From positions 1,488,001-1,552,000 of the forward strand of contig NZ_CP064955.1 of the NCBI RefSeq assembly GCF_011038645.2: a stretch of 64,000 nucleotides of DNA, read 5' to 3'. Positions within the stretch are counted from its first letter, which is position 1. Every line of letters begins with the position of its first letter. Both the position numbers and the translations under genes were made by a program. The notes below the pieces were generated by a model. It was not told where the DNA came from. It ran no database searches and saw nothing but the letters and a program-made list of their open reading frames with translations. This stretch comes from Corynebacterium qintianiae. Its GTDB lineage: Bacteria > Actinomycetota > Actinomycetes > Mycobacteriales > Mycobacteriaceae. Positions 17,718 through 26,571 of the stretch are shown here, piece by piece.

Positions 17718-18968
17718 ATGACTCAGCTCGCCGTGGGTGACTACCTGGACAACCGCTACGTGATCGACCGCCCGATCGCCCGCGGCGGCATGTCCACGGT
17801 GTACCGCTGCCTCGACGCGCGCCTCGGCCGCGAGGTCGCCGCCAAGGTGATGGACGAGCGTTACGTGCACGACCGCATCTTTCTCAGCCGCTTTCAGCGC
17901 GAGGCGCGCGCGATGGCTCAGCTGTCGCACCCCAACCTGGTCAACGTCTACGACTTCTCACACGAGGGCGACCAGGTCTTTCTCATCATGGAGCTCATCA
18001 CCGGCGGCACTTTGCGAGAGCTTCTCGCGGAGCGTGGCCCGATGCCACCCCACGCTGCGGCTGTGGTGATGCGTGCAACGCTGACCGGCCTGTCCATTGC
18101 GCACCGCAAGGGCATGGTTCACCGCGACATCAAGCCGGACAATATCCTGATCAACTCGGACCACCGGGTCAAGCTCGCGGACTTCGGCCTCGTGCGCGCC
18201 GCGGCTGACTCATCTCACTCGACGGACCAGATCGTCGGCACCGTCAGCTACCTCTCCCCCGAGCAGGTCGACGGCAGTTCCATGACGCAGGCGTCCGACG
18301 TCTACTCAGCCGGCATCGTTCTGTTCGAGCTGCTGACGGGCACCGTCCCGTTCTCCGGGGACACCCCTCTGGCCCACGCGTACGCGCGCTTGAGCCGGGA
18401 TGTACCGGCGGCGTCGTCACGCATTGAGGGTGTGCCAAAGCTTTTCGACGAGCTGGTGGCCACCGCCACCTCCAGAAACCCCCGCGATCGGTTCGAGGAC
18501 GCCGCCGAGTTCCTGGCCGCGCTCGACGACGTTGCCCGGGAGTTGAACCTCCCCGACTACGTCGTCCCCGTCCCCACCAATTCGGCGGCGAACCGGGCCG
18601 CCGCTTACCCGACGTCGGTGACCGCGCTGAATACACCCCCGCCCGAGCCGGCTGCACGAGCGTTCGAGGAGCGCTTGTTTCCCGATGAACCCGCGGGAAG
18701 CACCCGGGTGGTGGGCGCGACCCCCGCGCCGCTGGCACCCCCTGTGCGGCCGGTAACCGCTCCCCCGGTTCCCGCGCGCGTTGCTCCGCGCGATCCGGCT
18801 CAGCAGGTCGCCCCACGGCCGGCACCTCCCAAGCCTGTAAGTAACCGCAATGCGCTGGCCACGACAATCTTCGTGGCAATCGCGGCGCTGCTCGTCGCGG
18901 CAGTCGCCGTCGGATCGTGGTGGTTTGGCTCGGGCAAGTACGGCGAACTCCCCGCCCTCATCGTGTGA
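17718..18968 (+). CDS. pknL: Serine/threonine protein kinase PknL, short form
   Basis: The 416-residue protein has a complete Hanks kinase domain: glycine loop IARGGMSTVY (20-29), Lys43, HRDIKPDN with catalytic Asp137, DFG 155-157 and GTVSYLSPEQ. A Pro/Ala-rich linker follows (about 280-380), then one membrane helix (about 381-403) and only about 13 residues outside (GSGKYGELPALIV). C. glutamicum PknL, as I know it, is about 740 aa with extracellular PASTA repeats; M. tuberculosis PknL is short like this one. The residual tail looks like the first strand of a PASTA unit. A CATACT box seven bases before the ATG suggests a leaderless mRNA. Confidence 0.9.
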   Translation: MTQLAVGDYLDNRYVIDRPIARGGMSTVYRCLDARLGREVAAKVMDERYVHDRIFLSRFQREARAMAQLSHPNLVNVYDFSHEGDQVFLIMELITGGTLRELLAERGPMPPHAAAVVMRATLTGLSIAHRKGMVHRDIKPDNILINSDHRVKLADFGLVRAAADSSHSTDQIVGTVSYLSPEQVDGSSMTQASDVYSAGIVLFELLTGTVPFSGDTPLAHAYARLSRDVPAASSRIEGVPKLFDELVATATSRNPRDRFEDAAEFLAALDDVARELNLPDYVVPVPTNSAANRAAAYPTSVTALNTPPPEPAARAFEERLFPDEPAGSTRVVGATPAPLAPPVRPVTAPPVPARVAPRDPAQQVAPRPAPPKPVSNRNALATTIFVAIAALLVAAVAVGSWWFGSGKYGELPALIV

Positions 18969-18979
18969 GGCGGGGAGTT
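18946..18979. terminator. Hairpin across the pknL stop codon
   Basis: AACTCCCCGCC (18946-18956) and GGCGGGGAGTT (18969-18979) form a perfect 11-base stem around a 12-base loop that contains the pknL stop. It lies between the convergent pknL and aroG genes. No T-run follows on either strand, so it is an atypical terminator or a transcript-end stabiliser. Confidence 0.55.
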
Positions 18980-18997
18980 AGCGGGACCCGTTAGGCG

Positions 18998-20389
<1,392 letters not shown>

Positions 20390-20445
20390 TTAAGTTCTAG
20401 CACGCGAGAGGGACATTTGAAACCCCAGGTCACGCGGAGACCAAT

Positions 20446-20988
20446 TCACTGGGTGGAATCCTCCTCCCGCCGCGTGGAAACCCGGCCAGTCTTGTCCAAG
20501 GGTAAAATCTCGCGGCAGACCTTGAACTTCGCTAGGTTGTGGCGGGCGTCGACAAGCGCATCGTGGTTGCCTTTGGGCAAGCTCGGCAGCTTGGGCCTGC
20601 CCGCCATCTCCCAGTATTGCTTGAGCTCGCGGGTAAACCGCGGTAGCGCCTTGGGCAACCCGCTCATGTCACCCCACAGCTGGGCGAGCACGACGTGGTC
20701 GTACGCCCCCACCCACGCCCACAGCTCCGGCTCCCCCGTTCCCGCGGTCAGGAACTCCAGAACGTCCTGCCTGATCGCGGATGTCGATTTCCATTCCGCG
20801 CTTGCGGGGCTGGGGAGTTTGTCAAGCACGTTGTCGCGCACCCAGCGGTTGGCTTTCGGCGCCTCGAAGTCCGTGGACACAGCGTAGTACTCGCGTCCGT
20901 CCTCGGCCACAATGCCGATCGAGACCAGATCGATGGTCGTGCCGTCCTCGATGAACTCGGTGTCGTAGAAGAATCGCACCCGGCTCAC
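20446..20988 (-). CDS. 3'-5' exoribonuclease, Rv2179c type
   Basis: The 180-residue protein has the RNase T/DEDD fold pattern: RFFYDTEFIEDG (first Asp and Glu), a central Asp in WVGAYDHVVL and GNHDALVDARHN (His and last Asp). The Rv2179c family acts as a 3'-5' exoribonuclease on RNA. GTG 20988 overlaps the stop of the upstream small gene as GTGA; the open frame extends to 21156 only through an Arg-rich shadow of that gene. It is the last gene of the run that starts with an NlpC/P60 gene. Confidence 0.83.
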   Translation of the reverse strand: MSRVRFFYDTEFIEDGTTIDLVSIGIVAEDGREYYAVSTDFEAPKANRWVRDNVLDKLPSPASAEWKSTSAIRQDVLEFLTAGTGEPELWAWVGAYDHVVLAQLWGDMSGLPKALPRFTRELKQYWEMAGRPKLPSLPKGNHDALVDARHNLAKFKVCREILPLDKTGRVSTRREEDSTQ

Positions 20989-21188
20989 GCCCGGTCGTTC
21001 CGGTCGATTGGGTCGGCGGGCGCAGCGTCGTGCCCGCCGCGATGGCGCGGCCAGAACATCACGACGGCCACGCCGACCACCGCGAGCGGGGCGACCACGT
21101 TCATGAAGCGCCCCGTCTGGGAGGCAATGAGCACGGCGGCGACGAGCACGCAGCACAGCGCGACGCGGGTGAGGAGATCTCGGTCCAT
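20985..21188 (-). CDS. Small two-helix membrane protein
   Basis: A 67-residue protein with two hydrophobic segments (LLTRVALCCVLVAAVLIAS and NVVAPLAVVGVAVVMFW) and a charged C-terminus (RHRGGHDAAPADPIDRNDRA). I do not recognise a function. The ATG at 21188 has AGGA nine bases upstream; a TTG three codons earlier is less likely. It is 15 bases after plsC and overlaps the exoribonuclease by four, so it belongs to the same operon. Confidence 0.7.
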   Translation of the reverse strand: MDRDLLTRVALCCVLVAAVLIASQTGRFMNVVAPLAVVGVAVVMFWPRHRGGHDAAPADPIDRNDRA

Positions 21189-21203
21189 GTCGAACAATCC
21201 TAT

Positions 21204-21941
21204 TTACAATGCTTCGGGCTTCGCGCCTTCGGGGTAACCGCGGCCCTCCTCGAGGGACTTCTTTACCTCGGAGGCGTACATGTCCACGTACGGGTACCCG
21301 CTCAAATCCTGCAACTTTTGCATCACGAAGTCGGTGAACGGGCGCATCACCTCCCGCGAGTTCGGCTCATAACCGTTCTCCCGCGCCCACTCATGGGGGC
21401 TGATGCCCTCGCCGATTTTTATCCTCACCCGCCGTGGCCGCGGAATAAACGTGCCGATGGGGTTGGCCTCGCGCGTGTCAATCATGGCAACCGGGATGAC
21501 ATCCACGTTGTGCTTCATGGCGATGCGCGCCATTCCCGTCCGCCCCTTGTACAACCGTCCGTCCGGGGACCGGGTGCCCTCCGGATAAAAACCCAGCAGC
21601 CTGCCTTGGTCGAAGACCTCTTTGGCCGCGCGGTCCAGGTCGGCCGCGGCCGCGGCCTCTCCGCGGTCCACGGGGATCTGTCCCGCTGCGGTGAAAAAGA
21701 AGCGCTGTACCGCGCCGAACAACCCTGGCGAGGCGAAATACTCTTTTTTGGCAGGAAACGTTATCTGGCGCCACAACATTAGCGGAAGGTAAAACGAGTC
21801 CATTACCGCCTGGTGGTTAGAGGCGAGGATTGCTGAGCCCTTGCGCGGAACGTTGTGCGCGCCCTCAACAGTGGGGCGGTTCCACAGCAAAAGCGGGGGG
21901 CCCATGATTGCTTTGAACACCACGTACCACTTGTTCAGCAT
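21204..21941 (-). CDS. 1-acyl-sn-glycerol-3-phosphate acyltransferase (PlsC-like)
   Basis: A 245-residue peripheral membrane acyltransferase for phosphatidic acid synthesis or another lipid acylation. It has the catalytic NHQAVMDS motif (HX4D) near residue 40 and FYPEGTRSPDGRLYKGRTG near 130, the glycerophosphate-binding block of the family. It lies in an envelope-lipid operon after pimB' and glk; an acylation step in phosphatidylinositol mannoside synthesis is possible, but I cannot distinguish it from general phospholipid synthesis. Confidence 0.85.
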   Translation of the reverse strand: MLNKWYVVFKAIMGPPLLLWNRPTVEGAHNVPRKGSAILASNHQAVMDSFYLPLMLWRQITFPAKKEYFASPGLFGAVQRFFFTAAGQIPVDRGEAAAAADLDRAAKEVFDQGRLLGFYPEGTRSPDGRLYKGRTGMARIAMKHNVDVIPVAMIDTREANPIGTFIPRPRRVRIKIGEGISPHEWARENGYEPNSREVMRPFTDFVMQKLQDLSGYPYVDMYASEVKKSLEEGRGYPEGAKPEAL

Positions 21942-22918
21942 GCTTTGTCTCTTTCCTCAGCCAGTTCACGAGCCAAATCGGCCACACCGAGCATACCTGC
22001 ATCGGGTCCTCGTTCGGCACACAAAAGCTTTGGCAGCGGGCGGTATCCAGCCCCAACGATGTCGTGGGCCATGGCTTCCCGGGCGCGGTCGAGGAAGAGG
22101 TCCGCGTCGCTGCTGACTCCCCCGCCTAGCACAATGAGCTCGGGGTCTAAGACATCCGCGACGATCGACAGGCCTTGACCGAGCCAATCCGCGAACGTAG
22201 CGACGGCCGCCCGGCCCAGAGGATCCCCGCGCCGCGCGGCCGCCATCACGTCGTGCCCGCTCGCCCGCTTGTCCACCACCGCACGGTAGAGCCCGCACCC
22301 CTTGTACCCGCCGGCCGAGGCAACCTCCACGGCGGTATCCACTAGGGCCGTGCCGGAAGCATAGCGCTCCAGGCAGCCGTGCTTGCCGCAGGAACACACG
22401 CGACCGCCCGGCACGACCGTTAAGTGACCAAACTCGGGCGCGGTGCCGAAAGAACCGCGGTAAATCTCACCGCGGTGCATCAGGGTCGCACCGATACCGG
22501 TTCCGACGGCGAAGAACACCCACGTATCGGCCTCGCGGGCCGCGCCGAAGCGGTACTCACCCCATGCCGCCGAGTTCGCATCGTGCTCGAGACGCACAGG
22601 AAGCCCGATCGCGTCTTCGAGGATGGCTTTAACCGGCGCGTCGTTGCGCCACGGCAGGTGCGGAGCGAAGCGGACCTTCTCGCAATCGGGATCGAGAAAG
22701 CCGGCGAGGGCGACACCCACCGCGGCCACCTTGTGGTCGCGGCGCAAATCCGCCACCAATCCCGTGATCGCTGCGGTCAGCTCATCCGCGTCGTGCGGAG
22801 TGTCGGTCGAGCGGGAGTCAATGATGTCCCCGTCGCCTGTCACCACCCCGGCGCGGGTATTCGTTCCGCCGATGTCGAAGCCGACCGTGAGCGGCGAGCC
22901 GTGGGATTCCGAAAGCAT
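21935..22918 (-). CDS. glk: ROK-family glucokinase
   Basis: The product (327 aa) is a ROK sugar kinase: ATP-phosphate loop FDIGGTNTRAG, HDANSAAWGE, PEFGHLTVVPGG and the zinc motif CSCGKHGCLERYASG. The position next to pimB' matches glk of C. glutamicum, which phosphorylates glucose with ATP. ATG 22918 is chosen; upstream TTG codons (22927, 22924) are possible. It ends seven bases inside plsC and begins eleven bases before... the pimB' stop is upstream at 22930, so the genes are tightly coupled. Confidence 0.87.
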   Translation of the reverse strand: MLSESHGSPLTVGFDIGGTNTRAGVVTGDGDIIDSRSTDTPHDADELTAAITGLVADLRRDHKVAAVGVALAGFLDPDCEKVRFAPHLPWRNDAPVKAILEDAIGLPVRLEHDANSAAWGEYRFGAAREADTWVFFAVGTGIGATLMHRGEIYRGSFGTAPEFGHLTVVPGGRVCSCGKHGCLERYASGTALVDTAVEVASAGGYKGCGLYRAVVDKRASGHDVMAAARRGDPLGRAAVATFADWLGQGLSIVADVLDPELIVLGGGVSSDADLFLDRAREAMAHDIVGAGYRPLPKLLCAERGPDAGMLGVADLARELAEERDKAC

Positions 22919-22929
22919 AGCCAACAATG

Positions 22930-24069
22930 TTAACCCGTCGGGCGCAGAAGACTGAACAACCTGTCACCCAGGGTCTCCCAGGAGAAGTTGCGCACCACAT
23001 GCTCGCGGCCGCGCTCTCCCATCAGGCGGCGCCGCGCAGGGTCGCCCAGCAGCTCCGCAACCGCGCCTGCCACGGCCGATGCGTCCCGCCCGTCGACCAC
23101 GATCCCGGTGTTCGGTGTCACCGTCTCCGGTGCACCGCCGGAATTACCGGCGACAACGGGCACCCCGCACGCCTGTGCCTCCAGGTAGACGATGCCGAGC
23201 CCCTCGACGTCCAGGCCCGCGCCCCTCGTGCGCGCAGGCATGGCAAATACATCCGCCGCGCCGACGATGTCGCGCAGATCCTCCCGCGGCACCGGGCCCG
23301 TAAACATCACCGAGTCCCCCAGCGCCTTGGCGCGTCGCCTCAAGAGACGCTCGTACGGGCCAGAACCCACGATAATGAGGCGCGCGGCGGGGAATTCAGC
23401 GAGGACGTCCGGGAGGGCGTCGATAAGCGTGTCTTGGCCCTTTCTCCGCACCAGCCGCGACGCGCACACCACAAGTGGATCCCCACCTACCCCGAGCTCC
23501 GCGCGTACCGCAACCCGCTCGGCGTTGTCGAGCGGACGGAAGAATCGCTTATCGACGCCCGATGGCAACGCCACGAACTCCACCCCCGCGCCGAACGCGC
23601 GGCGGAACCGGCGCAGGGTGTAGTCGGAGATGAAAGTCACGGTATCGGTGCCGCGACCGATGGCGGTGAGAACCTGGCGCGCCCCCGGCAGCATCGACCA
23701 ACCCACCTCGTGGCCGTGCGTGGAGGCCACCACCAGCTCAGCTCCGGCGCGTTTCGCAGCCGGGCCCATCACGGCGAGCGGCGCGGCCGCTCCGAACCAG
23801 ACCGTGTCTATGCCGTGTTCACGGATGATGCGCCGCATCCGCCTGACGGTGGCGGGCGTGGGCAGCATGAGCCGACGGGGCCAGCGCACCACGGTGTAAG
23901 GTGCCGCAGCGTCCCATTCTTCCGCGGCCTTCTCATCCTGCGTTGACGCGAACACAACCAGCTCGGCCGCGCCCGCGCGGCGGACGAACTCGTCGGCGAA
24001 GTCCCGCACGTACGATTGAATCCCACCCACGGTGGGCGGGAAATCATTGGTGACCAGCAGAACCGGCAT
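22930..24069 (-). CDS. pimB: GDP-mannose-dependent PIM1 alpha-(1,6)-mannosyltransferase PimB'
   Basis: PimB' adds the second mannose to phosphatidylinositol monomannoside on the cytoplasmic side, on the route to PIM2, lipomannan and lipoarabinomannan. The 379-residue GT4 (GT-B) protein has NDFPPTVGGIQSYVRD at the acceptor side and the nucleotide-sugar motif EGLGIVYLE (EX7E) followed by AQACGVPVVAGNSGGAPE. It lies one base after the NlpC/P60 gene. The synteny is that of C. glutamicum cg2400 and Rv2188c. Confidence 0.9.
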   Translation of the reverse strand: MPVLLVTNDFPPTVGGIQSYVRDFADEFVRRAGAAELVVFASTQDEKAAEEWDAAAPYTVVRWPRRLMLPTPATVRRMRRIIREHGIDTVWFGAAAPLAVMGPAAKRAGAELVVASTHGHEVGWSMLPGARQVLTAIGRGTDTVTFISDYTLRRFRRAFGAGVEFVALPSGVDKRFFRPLDNAERVAVRAELGVGGDPLVVCASRLVRRKGQDTLIDALPDVLAEFPAARLIIVGSGPYERLLRRRAKALGDSVMFTGPVPREDLRDIVGAADVFAMPARTRGAGLDVEGLGIVYLEAQACGVPVVAGNSGGAPETVTPNTGIVVDGRDASAVAGAVAELLGDPARRRLMGERGREHVVRNFSWETLGDRLFSLLRPTG

Positions 24070-24070
24070 G

Positions 24071-25102
24071 CTAGTAGCGGACTGCCCCTTGCACTGGCAT
24101 CGAGTTCAAAGGCACGACCTGCACCGGGATTCCGTAGTCGGAGGCGTGCACGACCTGCCCGTTTCCGATGTACATGCCCACGTGGGTGACTCCCGGGTAG
24201 TACCCGATGATGTCACCGGGCTGCAGGTCTGACACCGGAACCGGAGTGCCCCCGGCGAGCTGGGCCTGGGAGGTGCGGGGAATGGACTTGCCGTTCTGCG
24301 CGTACGCCCACACCATCAACCCTGAACAGTCGAAGGAGTCGGGGCCCGCCGCACCCCACCCGTACGGTTTGCCCAGCTGCGCGAGCGCCGCGCCGGTAAT
24401 TCCGGCACCGAACACGTTCGGGTCGAGCCGGTCTGACGAGATCGGGTTGGCCTGGTTCATCCAGGCGATCCGAGCCTCGGGCGAGAGCGCGTCGACACGA
24501 CTCTCAACTTCCTGGATCCGCTTTTCAATATCCTCGCGCTCCGCCTCAAGCTGCTCGCGTTGAGCCTGCAGCTTCCCTCGAGTGTACTGCGCCTCCGCCT
24601 TCGCTACGTCGGCCGCACGGGCCGCCTCAATGACGTCCTGCGTAGAAGTACGCAGATCCTCAAGCTGGTTCTGGCGGCTGCGCGCGATGGACCCGAGGTA
24701 CGAAGTTTTGTCGATTACTTCTTGCGGGGTGTCTGAGCCCAGGGTGTTCACAACGCTGTCAACCTGCAGGGTGCGGTAGGTCGAGGCGGCGACGTCGTTG
24801 ACGCCCACCTGCTGAGCCTTGCGAGCGGATCGCGCCTCGTCCGCCTTCGCCTGCGCCTCGGAGACGGCTAGCGTGCTCTCGTCGAGCGCCCGCTGGGCAT
24901 CCTCGATGTGAACTTCAAGCTCCTTGATCTCCTCCATCTTGGCGGTAGCCTCGTCGGAGACTGCGGAGAGTTCTTCGATCAGCGCCTCGACGTCCTCAGC
25001 ATGGGCCGGTGTGAAGGTGGTTGCGACCACGGCGCCTGCGGTGGCCAGAGCGAGCGACGCGCGCGCGGCGCGCCTGCGCGGCGGGGGGGAGTGCTTTCCC
25101 AC
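24071..25102 (-). CDS. Secreted NlpC/P60 peptidoglycan endopeptidase with coiled coil
   Basis: The 343-residue protein has a signal peptide (basic start, SLALATAGAVVATTFTPAHA, cleavage near 35), a long coiled-coil region (about 37-210) rich in Glu, Ala and Gln, and a C-terminal NlpC/P60 domain with catalytic Cys in DSFDCSGLMVWAYAQNG, His in VTHVGMYIGNGQVVHASD. Such RipA/RipC-like enzymes cut D-Glu-mDAP stems at division; the coiled coil probably keeps the enzyme inhibited or recruits a partner. GTG start with GGAAGG upstream. It heads the pimB'-glk-plsC run and has its own upstream region. Confidence 0.9.
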   Translation of the reverse strand: MGKHSPPPRRRAARASLALATAGAVVATTFTPAHAEDVEALIEELSAVSDEATAKMEEIKELEVHIEDAQRALDESTLAVSEAQAKADEARSARKAQQVGVNDVAASTYRTLQVDSVVNTLGSDTPQEVIDKTSYLGSIARSRQNQLEDLRTSTQDVIEAARAADVAKAEAQYTRGKLQAQREQLEAEREDIEKRIQEVESRVDALSPEARIAWMNQANPISSDRLDPNVFGAGITGAALAQLGKPYGWGAAGPDSFDCSGLMVWAYAQNGKSIPRTSQAQLAGGTPVPVSDLQPGDIIGYYPGVTHVGMYIGNGQVVHASDYGIPVQVVPLNSMPVQGAVRY

Positions 25103-25185
25103 GGTGTCCTTCCGAAAATGACCTTTATAAAACTGTTACTTCACTATAGCGCCCCAGCCCGCAGATTCAAGCCGATCGAGCGGAC

Positions 25186-25225
25186 AAAAAACCGGCCGCG
25201 TTGCCCGCTGCGGGGCCGCGGCCGG
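25186..25225 (-). terminator. Rho-independent terminator after the riboswitch-controlled NlpC/P60 gene
   Basis: On the minus strand CCGGCCGCG pairs with CGCGGCCGG around a GC-rich 16-base loop and is followed by six T residues. It ends the 25242-25991 gene and separates it from the downstream operon. Confidence 0.9.
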
Positions 25226-25241
25226 GGAGGAAGCGGGAAGC

Positions 25242-25991
25242 TTAGAAGCGAACCACGGAGTGGATCGGCATCATGTCCAGCGGGCGCTCACCGACTGGGA
25301 TGCCGGAGTTCAGCGCGTCGATGATGGTTCCGTTGCCGGCGTAGACCGCAACGTGGGACGCGCCGCCGTAGTAGACGACGACGTCACCGGGCTGAATGTC
25401 GCTCAGTGCCACAGGCTGGCCAGCGGATGCCTGCGCCTGGGAGGTACGTGGGATGGACTTACCAGCCTGCGCGTGAACCCATGAGGTGAAACCGGAGCAG
25501 TCAAATGCGCTCGGGCCTGCGGCACCATAGACGTACGGGGAGCCGATCTTGGAGCGAGCGATGTCGACGATCTTCTGGCCGGCGGACGGCTCCTGGATTG
25601 CCGGAGCAACTTCCTCGATCGGCGCGGCTGCTGTGGCGGAGTACTGGGTCGCGGCCGGGGCGTAGCGGCTCTCCACGTCGGCAATGAACGCCGAGAAACC
25701 TGGGACGGAAGTAGCGCCCGGGATTGCCTTCACCGCAGCAATAGCGGCGGCAACGTCGCCGTCACTGTCCTGTCCGGACAGGGAGGGGATCCACATGTCG
25801 ATACCCGGGATGGCTGCGATGCCGGGAACGTTTTCGATGCCCGGCACCTGGACGGAAACCGGAGAGTTAGGGATGCGGACTTCAGCCGCGTTGGCGGTGC
25901 CGGGGGCCAGAAGGGTTGCGCCGGCGATTACGGCGGAAGCCGCTGCGATATTACGTTTTGCGGACGAGATCTGGCGACGGTGCTGTGCCAC
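25242..25991 (-). CDS. Secreted NlpC/P60 peptidoglycan endopeptidase
   Basis: The 249-residue product has a signal peptide (NIAAASAVIAGATLLAPG, ending near TANAAEV), a Pro/Ile/Gly-rich repeat segment (VPGIENVPGIAAIPGID), a spacer and a C-terminal NlpC/P60 domain with Cys in SAFDCSGFTSWVHAQAG and His in ASHVAVYAGNG. It cleaves peptidoglycan stem peptides. The open frame extends to 26153 through the riboswitch; GTG 25991 has GGAG eight bases upstream. A c-di-AMP riboswitch precedes it, linking its expression to the wall/osmotic second messenger. Confidence 0.9.
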   Translation of the reverse strand: MAQHRRQISSAKRNIAAASAVIAGATLLAPGTANAAEVRIPNSPVSVQVPGIENVPGIAAIPGIDMWIPSLSGQDSDGDVAAAIAAVKAIPGATSVPGFSAFIADVESRYAPAATQYSATAAAPIEEVAPAIQEPSAGQKIVDIARSKIGSPYVYGAAGPSAFDCSGFTSWVHAQAGKSIPRTSQAQASAGQPVALSDIQPGDVVVYYGGASHVAVYAGNGTIIDALNSGIPVGERPLDMMPIHSVVRF

Positions 25992-26015
25992 GGGGATTAC
26001 TCCATATCTTCTCTT

Positions 26016-26198
26016 GCCTACCGGGTTAGCTGTCGGGTGGGGCTTGAGAAAAGCCCTGCGCGCTCCTTGCCCCACAGAGTGGTAGGCATCCTCGCGAGCA
26101 TTTACCCCAGGTGCGGCCCGAGGGCCGTTGCATTGGGTCCCCGGCTCCCCCATGTTCGCCCAGCCTTGTGCGGCGCGAACATGGGAGACTCGGCGTTA
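26016..26198 (-). ncRNA. ydaO-yuaA (cyclic di-AMP) riboswitch
   Basis: The minus strand carries the conserved blocks of this aptamer in order: ACGCCGAGTC (near 26196), GGGGGAGCCGGGGACCCAA (about 26149-26131), GGGGTAAATG (near 26108-26099), and CCCGACAGCTAACCCGGTAGGC ending at 26016 (given here as one block of 22 split by position: AGCTAACC is at 26030-26023). The first variable stem (CATGTTCGC/GCGAACATG) is perfect. It ends 24 bases before the NlpC/P60 start. In actinobacteria this riboswitch commonly precedes cell-wall hydrolase genes and turns them off when c-di-AMP is bound. Confidence 0.92.
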
Positions 26199-26512
26199 TA
26201 TGTTCTTGTCTGTCGTAACTTGCATCCAACGATCGTTGCCGCAATGTCTCGAGTAGGTTACGAAACTGCAACGGCCATTGTCCAATGCGACATCCGTTAT
26301 CTCGCCGTTATTTTCTACTTTGGGAGAAAACCATCGTGGATCCGTCAACAAGCACGGCTCTAGCTGAGCCGCCATGTTGTAGGATTTCGTGCCCTTGACA
26401 TGCCGCTACACCGTTCCGGCGGCAGACACCACACGGGTAGCGAAGAGTACGGTGTCCACCGCGAGGGTCGAGCAGTGATCTTCGACACATAGACAGTGTT
26501 ATCCCCTCATAT
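26199..26512. other. Intergenic region upstream of the riboswitch
   Basis: No gene is visible in this 314-base stretch. On the minus strand it should hold the promoter of the riboswitch transcript; TTGGAC (26283-26278) and TAACCT (26258-26253, spacer 19) are one candidate. GTAAC-type motifs occur in opposite directions at about 26215-26219 and 26256-26260. A TTGACA on the plus strand at 26396 lacks a matching -10. Confidence 0.4.
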
Positions 26513-26547
26513 AAAAAGGAACCTTCCCGTCTGGGAAGGTTCCTTTT
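26513..26547 (-). terminator. Terminator of the ctaE-qcrCAB operon
   Basis: AAAAGGAACCTTCCC and GGGAAGGTTCCTTTT form a perfect 15-base stem around a four-base loop, 25 bases after the qcrB stop. On the minus strand it ends in TTTTTAT; the plus strand also ends in TTTT, so it may work both ways. Confidence 0.92.
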
Positions 26548-26571
26548 ACTACTGCGAGCAGAAATCAGCCG

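Noticed and set aside
18969..18997. Frameshifted remainder of PknL PASTA repeats
   Set aside because: Only 29 bases separate the pknL stop from the aroG stop, and no frame encodes PASTA-like sequence, so the short form is not a simple frameshift.
26396..26430. Plus-strand promoter with TTGACA in the gap before qcrB
   Set aside because: No -10 at proper spacing and no plus-strand gene downstream.
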